This document shows positions 1-5,039 of a DNA stretch of 6,796 nucleotides, piece by piece (position 1 is the first letter of the stretch; each line of letters opens with the position of its first letter). The notes under the pieces were generated by a model. The model made no database searches and was not told the DNA's origin. It saw nothing but the letters and a program-made list of their open reading frames with translations. The DNA comes from Nitrososphaeraceae archaeon (GTDB lineage Archaea; Thermoproteota; Nitrososphaeria; Nitrososphaerales; Nitrososphaeraceae), in contig JAICQW010000095.1 of assembly GCA_025937665.1 (NCBI GenBank), positions 1 through 6,796 on the forward strand. Direction: 5' to 3'. Made by a program: the position numbers and the translations under genes.

Positions 1-1
1 A

Positions 2-133
2 AATGAGGTTGCAACTATGATTCACGATTTAACGACAAAATTGCTAGTACTAAGACTAACTGGCGATCTTCAGAAGAATGTTGCCAAACTAACTAATCGT
101 GTTGATGATCTAGAGGAAAAATTGAATCGATAA
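2..133 (+). CDS. C-terminal fragment of an unidentified, probably coiled-coil protein
   Basis: An open frame enters from the left edge and ends at a TAA at 131-133, leaving 43 residues. The fragment has no proline or cysteine, is rich in Leu, Val, Lys, Asp and Glu, and ends in a helix-like stretch (NRVDDLEEKLNR) whose hydrophobic residues recur at roughly heptad spacing, so a C-terminal coiled coil is likely. I do not recognise the family. It converges on the oxidoreductase beta-subunit gene and is not part of that operon. An ATG lies in frame at 17-19 but has no obvious ribosome site, and the frame is open through the edge, so a truncated larger gene is the simplest reading. The call rests on open frame and composition only. 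Confidence 0.5.
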   Translation, partial: NEVATMIHDLTTKLLVLRLTGDLQKNVAKLTNRVDDLEEKLNR

Positions 134-376
134 CTTTTTGATCAAAACCACAGGTAAGAAAAACCTTTTGTCAGTTCCTTCTGCTACAAAGTGATATTTA
201 TGAGAATTATTTTCCTAATTGTCACTTGTTTTCTTCTTTAGTAACGAATTATATTTTTAGATACTAATGTAACTTACTGACTAACCCACTTTCTTAAATT
301 GATATTATGCTATAGTTTATTTAAATCACTTTTTGTTCCTGGTAACAAGGACTGGAATAGAATTCAACTAGTTTTA
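134..376. other. Convergent intergenic spacer, no gene seen
   Basis: This 243-bp AT-rich spacer separates the stop codons of two converging genes. It has a pyrimidine-rich stretch at about 208-240 on the plus strand that could end transcription of the left gene. A weak 5-bp inverted repeat lies near 333-348. I see no tRNA, promoter or convincing small gene; a 13-codon frame at 198-239 is hydrophobic but has no supporting signals. Confidence 0.5.
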
Positions 377-1342
377 TCAATCTTTTATCTGAAGTTTATC
401 TAGAATTTTGTCAATCTTTGCAATGGGATTATTCTTATTATCCGATATTTCCTGATGAGAAGGGGGTTTTGCAAAGTATTCCTTGTTATTTTCAGCAATT
501 CTTTCATGATAAGAAGGAATTAATTCGTTCTGATAAAAGATACCGACTGGAATCTTATTTCCCCATTCGCTTGAAAATTGTAAAATCCTTGTCATCTTTT
601 CATTAATTTCAGATTCGTCTTTAATAGTACCATCATAGCCGGTTTCCTCAATTTTATAGATTCTAGGCATAGCCTTACCTGTCTCCTGTTTGTCTATACC
701 CTGATACCATTCCCTAGTGTGGATGTCGTCATATGTTGGACATGGTTGTAGAACATCTACAAACGCTAACCCTTTGTGTGTTATTGCCCTTTTTATTGTG
801 TCTTTCAGATGTTTAACATCATATGAATATGAACGCGCGATAAAGGTAAATCCAGAGACTAATGCTAATGCTATTGGATTTACAGAATTGCTTGTATTGG
901 GTGTTACAAGCGATTTTGTCTTTTCGCCTAACCTCAATGTAGGTGAAGCCTGTCCTTTGGTGAGACCATAAACGGCATTATTAAAAATGAGATAGGGTAT
1001 GTCAACATTCTTCCTTCCTGCTCCAACAAAATGTCCTGCCCCGATGCCCAAACCATCACCATCGCCTCCCACAGCAATTATCTCAAGATCTGGATTCGCA
1101 ATTTTTGCACCTTGGGCAAATGGTAAAACTCTTCCATGTAGAGTGTGAATTCCATATACATTTATGAAATGTGGTGTTTTGCCGGAACAACCAATTCCTG
1201 AAAAAATAACCGCTTTATGTCTTGGAATCTGCATTTCACTTAGTGCCATTTGAATTGCGTTTAATATTCCAAAATCTCCACAACCAGGACACCAATCATT
1301 ATGTACTGTTGTTTTATAATCAGCTAGTCTAAGTTCCGCCAT
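377..1342 (-). CDS. korB: 2-oxoacid:ferredoxin oxidoreductase, beta subunit
   Basis: This 321-residue protein is the thiamine-pyrophosphate and iron-sulfur subunit of a CoA-dependent 2-oxoacid:ferredoxin oxidoreductase. The enzyme converts a 2-oxoacid plus CoA to acyl-CoA and CO2, reducing ferredoxin, and runs in reverse in CO2-fixing organisms. The N-terminus has CPGC (C18, C21), then GIGCSG (C52), and QPCPT supplies C201; these four cysteines match the [4Fe-4S] ligands of this family. The TPP-binding motif is GGDGDGLGIGAGHF at about 92-105, followed by NN at 121-122. Length is close to the roughly 305 residues of Sulfolobus beta subunits. The ATG start at 1342 has a strong ribosome site, AAAGGAGG, inside the end of the upstream gene, and the two reading frames overlap by 14 bp, implying coupled translation. 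Substrate (2-oxoglutarate, pyruvate or both) cannot be settled from sequence, so the symbol is a family-level choice; porB is the alternative. Confidence 0.92.
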   Translation of the reverse strand: MAELRLADYKTTVHNDWCPGCGDFGILNAIQMALSEMQIPRHKAVIFSGIGCSGKTPHFINVYGIHTLHGRVLPFAQGAKIANPDLEIIAVGGDGDGLGIGAGHFVGAGRKNVDIPYLIFNNAVYGLTKGQASPTLRLGEKTKSLVTPNTSNSVNPIALALVSGFTFIARSYSYDVKHLKDTIKRAITHKGLAFVDVLQPCPTYDDIHTREWYQGIDKQETGKAMPRIYKIEETGYDGTIKDESEINEKMTRILQFSSEWGNKIPVGIFYQNELIPSYHERIAENNKEYFAKPPSHQEISDNKNNPIAKIDKILDKLQIKD

Positions 1343-3287
1343 CTAATACAATCCTCCTTTCATGGTTACCAGATAATATAGCCTTAAGTGCAATATAAAG
1401 TTCCGTAGTGGATATTGGCCTACCATTATATTTCACAATTTTATAATCAATTTCCCGACCAGTATTTTGCTGTACAAGTGATCCTAATTGCGACGTGTAA
1501 TTCATCTCAACATCAATAACCAATTTAGCATCCTTCAGGAATTTTTTCACAGTTTCAGTAGGAAATGGATGAAGCAGACGAATTTGAACGAATTTCATTT
1601 TGTTTCCCTCTTCAGATAATTTTTCTAATGCTTCTAAGATTGCACCTTTTGTGGAACCCCAACTCACAACAACATTATTACCATCTGAATCAAAATCATG
1701 ACATATGGCCATATCGTCCTGATTTATTTTTTCCAGTGCTACGTCGAGTTTTTTCATTCTCTTGTCCATCATTTTGTTCCTATTTTCGGGATCTTCAGAT
1801 ATATGACCTTCTTCTGTGTGTTCGTCACCAGTATTCCAGAATATCGCGTTTTCTGTTCCAATTGGGACCCTCGTAGATATAGGCGAATCATCGAGTTTGA
1901 ATCTTTGAAAATGACCGGCTGCACCTTCGCTTTGATTCTTGTCAATAGTATTCTTGAATTCTCCCCTTTCGATTTTGAGATCATTGCTAAATCTTTTGCA
2001 TGTTTGGATACTGCTACTAATTGCCTTGTCTAGTAAATGAATTACTGGTAGTTGAAAGATTTCTGCAAAATTAAAGGCCTTTATTGCATCGTAAAAAGAT
2101 TCTTCGATATCCCCAGAGGCTAATACTATTTTTGGAAATTCACCATGCCCAGCGTTAATCGCAAACAACAGATCACTTTGCTCGTGTCGGGTGGGCAAAC
2201 CGGTTGACGGTCCGGCCCGCTGATACATTGTAACTACCAATGGAACTTCGTTCATACCAGCCCAACCAAGTGCTTCAGCCATAAGTGAAAAACCGGGACC
2301 TGATGTAGCTGTAGCTGTTCTAACCCCTGTTAGTGATGCGCCAATTGCCATAGTTATAGCAGCAATTTCATCCTCTGTTTGTACTACAACAATAGAACCA
2401 CTCTTACCATCGACCTTATCTATGATCTGATTTGATTCTAAGAATTCACTTTCGTCACTTGCTGGTGTAATTGGATAATAAGTTTGAAATCTACAACCGG
2501 CCACTATTTTCCCAATTGCTGCAGCCTGACTTCCTGATAGCAATAGATAATCCTTTAGAGCATCTTTGGGGGTGATTTTATATTTAATATTCTTAGTATC
2601 GTATTTAGTGCCTATGTAGGAATACGCATATTCTGCGGCCTCTATGTTACTAGCAAGTAGTTTAGGCTTTGATCCAAATACCTCTTGAATGGCGTTAATC
2701 AACATATCTTTTTTGATACCTAGCAAAGAAATAGATGCGGATATTGCCATAACATTAACTACTCTAGATATCTTACTAAGTTTCGGATCGTTCATTTTTT
2801 GCGCAACCGTTTCTAACATTTCAAAATAAGGCAGCCCATAGACCATGCAGCCTCTTGACTTTGCAAACTCAAGCATTCCATTCAAATTCACAGACTGTCC
2901 AGAATCCTGTAACAATTTGCGAATTCTGTTACTAGCTTCAAAATCAATTGTAGGTACCTCCTCTAACACCGTTTCAGCAAGAGAAGAGTCATAAATTATC
3001 ATTCCACCTGCAGATACTTTGTCTGCATGCCTGAAGACGGTCTCAGCATCAAATGATACAAGCACATTGATTTCTTCCAGGTGCGAATTAACGGGCTTGT
3101 CTGAAATTCTTATTGTAAAATAGCTATGTTCTCCCTTAATATTAGAATAAAATTCCCTCTTTCCAAAAATATGAAAACCTTCTTTCGCGCACGTTTTAGC
3201 AAAAATATTTGCAGCCGAATCTACACCACTTCCTTGTGGTCCACCAATTAACCAGGATATAGAATTCACACTAGTCAAAAAAGACAA
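1329..3287 (-). CDS. korA: 2-oxoacid:ferredoxin oxidoreductase, fused gamma-alpha subunit
   Basis: This 652-residue protein joins two parts that are separate subunits in many enzymes. Residues about 12-200 form the gamma domain (starting GGPQGSGVDSAANIF), and about 247-652 form the alpha subunit, with YPITP at 271-275, TSGPGFSLM at 328-336 and GPSTGLPTRHEQ at 359-370. YPITP and the gamma-alpha fusion are known from Sulfolobus-type two-subunit 2-oxoacid:ferredoxin oxidoreductases of broad substrate range. The C-terminal domain (about 535-645) is the usual alpha-subunit tail. The beta subunit follows with a 14-bp overlap, so the pair is one operon. Start choice is uncertain: no in-frame ATG exists before the first conserved motif. 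TTG at 3287 sits about 17 bp past the expected transcript start, and GTG at 3269 would give 646 residues. A TATA box lies upstream, so the gene does not depend on the amo genes for transcription. Whether it favours 2-oxoglutarate or pyruvate is unknown. Confidence 0.9.
   Translation of the reverse strand: MSFLTSVNSISWLIGGPQGSGVDSAANIFAKTCAKEGFHIFGKREFYSNIKGEHSYFTIRISDKPVNSHLEEINVLVSFDAETVFRHADKVSAGGMIIYDSSLAETVLEEVPTIDFEASNRIRKLLQDSGQSVNLNGMLEFAKSRGCMVYGLPYFEMLETVAQKMNDPKLSKISRVVNVMAISASISLLGIKKDMLINAIQEVFGSKPKLLASNIEAAEYAYSYIGTKYDTKNIKYKITPKDALKDYLLLSGSQAAAIGKIVAGCRFQTYYPITPASDESEFLESNQIIDKVDGKSGSIVVVQTEDEIAAITMAIGASLTGVRTATATSGPGFSLMAEALGWAGMNEVPLVVTMYQRAGPSTGLPTRHEQSDLLFAINAGHGEFPKIVLASGDIEESFYDAIKAFNFAEIFQLPVIHLLDKAISSSIQTCKRFSNDLKIERGEFKNTIDKNQSEGAAGHFQRFKLDDSPISTRVPIGTENAIFWNTGDEHTEEGHISEDPENRNKMMDKRMKKLDVALEKINQDDMAICHDFDSDGNNVVVSWGSTKGAILEALEKLSEEGNKMKFVQIRLLHPFPTETVKKFLKDAKLVIDVEMNYTSQLGSLVQQNTGREIDYKIVKYNGRPISTTELYIALKAILSGNHERRIVLDGGT
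1353..1360 (-). promoter_or_regulatory. Strong ribosome binding site for korB inside korA
   Basis: On the minus strand this reads AAAGGAGG, complementary to the anti-Shine-Dalgarno end of archaeal 16S rRNA, ten bases before the beta-subunit ATG. It overlaps the codons for the last residues of the alpha subunit (ERR). It fixes the beta start at 1342 and fits an internal, leadered cistron, in contrast with the leader-poor genes elsewhere in the window. Confidence 0.85.
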
Positions 3288-3327
3288 TGAATTACTTTCT
3301 TCTCCAAAGTATTAATCAAATAATAGA

Positions 3328-3337
3328 TATATAAAAT
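3328..3337 (-). promoter_or_regulatory. Probable TATA box of the korAB operon
   Basis: The minus strand reads ATTTTATATA, centred near 3332 in the gap between the small cysteine-rich gene and korA. Transcription would begin about 25-28 bp downstream, near 3304, leaving a leader of about 17 bases to the TTG at 3287 or 35 bases to the GTG at 3269. A GGAGA lies at 3301-3305, right at the predicted transcript start and 13-14 bases from the TTG. Confidence 0.5.
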
Positions 3338-3350
3338 ATGAAATCTAAAA

Positions 3351-3500
3351 TTACCCGCCGCCCGTAGCAGCGTCGTATAAACAGCATTCACATGAATCAC
3401 GTTCTCCACAATAAGGACAAGAACACGTGCATGCATCGATTGGAATCCCACAAATGTCGCACGTAATACCATCATCGACAGAAACTTTCTTTGCAGACAT
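3351..3500 (-). CDS. 49-residue cysteine-rich putative zinc-binding mini-protein
   Basis: This short frame runs from an ATG at 3500 to a TAA at 3351. It encodes 49 residues with nine cysteines: C14, C17, C24, C26, C28, C31, C37, C39 and C40. The spacing is CX2C, six residues, CXCXCX2C, five residues, CXCC. CDIC and CPYCG are zinc-knuckle-like pairs, so one or two bound metals (most likely zinc) are expected, with one cysteine possibly spare. The first 13 residues are Lys/Asp-rich and the tail ends in three glycines. There is no signal peptide or membrane segment, so it should be cytoplasmic. It has its own TATA-like box about 35 bp before the ATG and lies between amoA and korA in the same direction. 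I cannot name a function; a small zinc-ribbon protein that binds nucleic acid or a protein partner is one possibility. An overlapping 66-codon frame (3275-3475) lacks comparable features and I treat it as a shadow. Confidence 0.75.
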   Translation of the reverse strand: MSAKKVSVDDGITCDICGIPIDACTCSCPYCGERDSCECCLYDAATGGG

Positions 3501-3530
3501 TCTTGTAAGAATAAAAATAAGCTAGCTAGA

Positions 3531-3540
3531 ACTTATACTT
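3531..3540 (-). promoter_or_regulatory. Probable TATA box of the cysteine-rich mini-protein gene
   Basis: The minus strand reads AAGTATAAGT, centred about 35 bp before the ATG at 3500. Usual archaeal spacing puts the transcript start near 3509, giving a leader of about 8 bases without a Shine-Dalgarno sequence. This supports the short frame as a real, independently transcribed gene. Confidence 0.45.
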
Positions 3541-3630
3541 TGCATTAAAATCAATTCTATTAGACTCTTTTTTGATTATAAAGAACGTAAATTACAGGAC
3601 GATAGCTGATTTAAAAATTCTAAATTCTAA

Positions 3631-3650
3631 ATAAAAGAAAATAAAAATGA
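3631..3650 (-). terminator. amoA: T-rich terminator-like tract after amoA
   Basis: On the minus strand this stretch, 15-34 bases past the amoA stop codon, is almost entirely T with three short T runs. Archaeal RNA polymerase terminates at such tracts without needing a hairpin. Just beyond it lies a 7-bp direct repeat (ATTCTAA twice, 3617-3630, plus-strand reading) of no known role. Confidence 0.5.
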
Positions 3651-3664
3651 AAGAGGATGTGGTT

Positions 3665-4315
3665 TTAATCCCACTTAGACCACGCGGCCATCCATCTGTA
3701 TGTCCAGGTATTTAGTTTTGCGCCCAATGCAGCGATTGGAACGCTAAGTACAGCTGCCGCCCCGGATCCTAGCGCCACGGGACTATTGTAGAATTTACCG
3801 ACCTGAGGCTCAATTGGTGTCATGTATGGAGGCAATGTTGGACGAGGATACTTGAATGCCATCTCTAGAGGATCTCTGACCAGCAGTAGATTTATCATGT
3901 TGAATATTGGCAATGAAAGTCCAACCAATGTTCCGCCAATTATAATGGCAGCATGTTTGTTCCTTCTTGTTGCCCAGTATGTCAAATCTAACAGCATTGC
4001 TGAAGGTATCCAGACTGGAGTTACCACGAAGTCGTATGGATATCCTAGTGCAAACCAAGCTCCTTTGGCTACCCATGTATAGATAGTCATGATTGTTGCA
4101 TAATATGTTGCAGTCCCTGGTACACCGGTGAATAGCATGTAATAGATTGCTCCCACTACAAGCATTGTTGATTGGGATACTGAGAATACAACAAATGATG
4201 TCCATGCCCAATCTGTATAGAATATGTAGTCTCCTGCGTTGATTGTCAATAATGTACTATTTACAGCAACTACAACTATGAATAGATAGTGTGTAGTGCG
4301 TCTAAGCCAGACCAT
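3665..4315 (-). CDS. amoA: Ammonia monooxygenase subunit A, archaeal type
   Basis: This 216-residue integral membrane protein is a subunit of the copper ammonia monooxygenase, which oxidises ammonia to hydroxylamine at the cell membrane. Sequence blocks typical of archaeal AmoA run the whole length: MVWLRR and THYLFIVVVAVNSTLLTINA at the N-terminus, FTGVPGTATYYA (62-73), WFALGYPYDF (87-96), then FKYPRPTLPPYMTPIEP and WTYRWMAAWSKWD at the C-terminus. Five or six hydrophobic helices are visible. Both sites of the widely used archaeal amoA survey primers match (4299-4318 and 3684-3703), giving the expected 635-bp interval. The frame can be opened two codons earlier at a TTG (4321), but the ATG at 4315 gives the family's usual length and start and lies 28 bp from a TATA box, so I use it. 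amoX lies upstream in the same direction with a 207-bp gap, so amoA probably has its own promoter. Confidence 0.98.
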   Translation of the reverse strand: MVWLRRTTHYLFIVVVAVNSTLLTINAGDYIFYTDWAWTSFVVFSVSQSTMLVVGAIYYMLFTGVPGTATYYATIMTIYTWVAKGAWFALGYPYDFVVTPVWIPSAMLLDLTYWATRRNKHAAIIIGGTLVGLSLPIFNMINLLLVRDPLEMAFKYPRPTLPPYMTPIEPQVGKFYNSPVALGSGAAAVLSVPIAALGAKLNTWTYRWMAAWSKWD

Positions 4316-4338
4316 TACCAAATGTCTGCTAAAGGTTC

Positions 4339-4347
4339 TATATAAAA
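4339..4347 (-). promoter_or_regulatory. amoA: TATA box of amoA
   Basis: The minus strand reads TTTTATATA, preceded by an A/T-rich AATAAAA that could serve as the B-recognition element. Its centre is 28 bp before the amoA ATG at 4315, so the transcript would begin at or within a few bases of the start codon. A leaderless, separately initiated amoA mRNA is inferred. Confidence 0.65.
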
Positions 4348-4418
4348 TTTTATTTTGATATTCTTAATTAATCCCTGGGAAAGATTTGATACATTTGGAA
4401 ATTTATTCTAAAAATTAG

Positions 4419-4438
4419 CTTTGTGAAATATAACAAAG
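4419..4438. repeat. Inverted repeat CTTTGT-8-ACAAAG upstream of amoA
   Basis: Perfect 6-bp arms CTTTGT (4419-4424) and ACAAAG (4433-4438) flank the 8-bp spacer GAAATATA. The element is about 104 bp upstream of the amoA start and 75 bp upstream of its TATA box. The spacing would suit a dimeric regulator, but repeats this short are expected by chance in AT-rich DNA, so it is only a candidate operator. Confidence 0.3.
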
Positions 4439-4451
4439 AAGGAGTTAGATT

Positions 4452-4506
4452 ATTCTAATGGTCCTGAAATTGCTACCAATTTCTAACATATCAAAAAAAT
4501 TAGAAT
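4452..4506. repeat. Nested inverted repeats in the amoX-amoA spacer
   Basis: An outer 8-bp pair, ATTCTAAT (4452-4459) with ATTAGAAT (4499-4506), encloses a compact inner hairpin: GAAATTG (4466-4472), loop CTAC, CAATTTC (4477-4483). A third short pair (GTTAGA 4444-4449 with TCTAAC 4482-4487) would compete with the inner stem. The structure begins 17 bases past the amoX stop. It could be a 3' processing or stability element of amoX mRNA, part of its terminator, a small RNA, or an operator for amoA. Confidence 0.4.
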
Positions 4507-4519
4507 TAATAAAAAATAA
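4493..4519 (-). terminator. amoX: T-rich terminator-like tract after amoX
   Basis: On the minus strand, starting 4 bases past the amoX stop, the sequence has two T runs (TTATTTTTTATT and TTTTTTT) separated by AATTCTAA. This is the usual form of an archaeal intrinsic terminator and argues that much amoX transcription ends before amoA. Confidence 0.45.
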
Positions 4520-4522
4520 AGT

Positions 4523-4840
4523 TTAGGAGTGACCCAGTCTTTCTCTAGTGATTTTCATTATGAAGAAGAATCCTAGTGCTTCAATGACTGTCAATACTGA
4601 TAGAGCATAAAGTCCACTTGGTAACGGATATGCCCATGGGTAAACAGTTACACCAACATAAACACCACCAGCTGTCGCAACCCAACAAAGTATGAAGCCT
4701 ATGATGTAAACTGGCGTCATCTTTTCTACACGTCTACCGATCATGTGTTCGATTTCGTCGCTACTGCCGCCTGTACTGGTACGGCCACCGCCGCCGCCAC
4801 CGCCACTATATCCCTTTGGATAGGTCATTGTGTTTACCAT
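4523..4840 (-). CDS. amoX: AmoX, small membrane subunit associated with archaeal ammonia monooxygenase
   Basis: This 105-residue protein lies between amoA and amoB, where thaumarchaea carry amoX, a small gene restricted to archaeal amo clusters and believed to encode an accessory subunit of the monooxygenase. Two hydrophobic helices are visible, about 44-65 (VYIIGFILCWVATAGGVYVG) and 76-96, followed by a basic tail (KITRERLGHS). The identification rests mainly on position, size and two-helix topology; I recognise no catalytic motif. The N-terminal 40 residues are hydrophilic and contain seven consecutive glycines (13-19). The frame opens at a TTG (4843), but ATG at 4840 is preferred. A further ATG at 4828 (101 residues, starting MTYPKG) lies 28 bp from the TATA-like box, the same spacing as in amoA, and may be the true leaderless start. 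Confidence 0.85.
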   Translation of the reverse strand: MVNTMTYPKGYSGGGGGGGRTSTGGSSDEIEHMIGRRVEKMTPVYIIGFILCWVATAGGVYVGVTVYPWAYPLPSGLYALSVLTVIEALGFFFIMKITRERLGHS

Positions 4841-4851
4841 CAAAGGATTCC

Positions 4852-4860
4852 TTTTTAAAT
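4852..4860 (-). promoter_or_regulatory. amoX: Probable TATA box of amoX
   Basis: The minus strand reads ATTTAAAAA. Its centre (4856) is 28 bp before the ATG at 4828 but only 16 bp before the ATG at 4840, so it bears on the choice of start: if it is the TATA box, translation from 4828 is favoured. An adjoining near-palindrome, AAAGGATTCCTTT (4842-4854), overlaps it and could hold an operator or be chance. Confidence 0.4.
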
Positions 4861-4895
4861 TTTGCGTCTAAAATCTGCAAACGTACTTTTTTGAT

Positions 4896-4907
4896 TAGAA
4901 ATTTCTA
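4896..4907. repeat. 12-bp palindrome in the amoX-amoB divergent spacer
   Basis: TAGAAATTTCTA is a perfect palindrome in the 199-bp region from which amoX and amoB diverge. With the preceding T it contains TTAGAAATT, which also occurs on the minus strand at 4478-4486 upstream of amoA. It is 36 bp upstream of the amoX TATA box and about 100 bp upstream of that of amoB, a possible position for a shared regulator. A palindrome of this size can arise by chance. Confidence 0.35.
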
Positions 4908-5006
4908 CCATACCTTTTCATGCTTTAAGAATTTTAGCGTGTTCCGGACAATATTATCGCTAAACTACAACCAAATGCACAACGAGAAGGCAATGTCATA
5001 GCAAAG

Positions 5007-5014
5007 CATATATC
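5007..5014 (+). promoter_or_regulatory. amoB: TATA box of amoB
   Basis: CATATATC is centred about 30 bp before the GTG at 5040 but only about 6 bp before the TTG at 5016. A transcript started 25-27 bp downstream would begin near 5036, so the TTG would not be on the mRNA. This supports the shorter amoB and a nearly leaderless message. Confidence 0.55.
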
Positions 5015-5039
5015 TTTGTTTTTTCTGGTAAGGCTAGGT

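Noticed and set aside
198..239. 13-codon hydrophobic frame in the left convergent spacer
   Set aside because: Too short, no ribosome site or TATA box; also fits a pyrimidine-rich terminator-like tract.
1565..2033. Plus-strand frames of 103 and 111 codons inside korA
   Set aside because: They lie antisense to a clear conserved coding region and show no domain; their composition is explained by the opposite strand.
3275..3475. 66-codon minus-strand frame overlapping the start of korA
   Set aside because: It overlaps the cysteine-rich gene in another frame, has no recognisable motif, and its last part runs into korA; the 49-residue frame has far better composition and a proper upstream box.
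3810..4211. 133-codon minus-strand frame inside amoA
   Set aside because: Shifted frame within a highly conserved gene; Cys/Asn/Ser-rich composition is typical of an out-of-frame reading.
4447..4489. 14-codon minus-strand frame in the amoX-amoA spacer
   Set aside because: No ribosome site, very short, and the same bases form the inverted repeat.
4816..5001. 61-codon plus-strand frame across the amoX start and the divergent spacer
   Set aside because: It overlaps the amoX start and the spacer holding both promoters, has no conserved feature, and ends just before the amoB TATA box.
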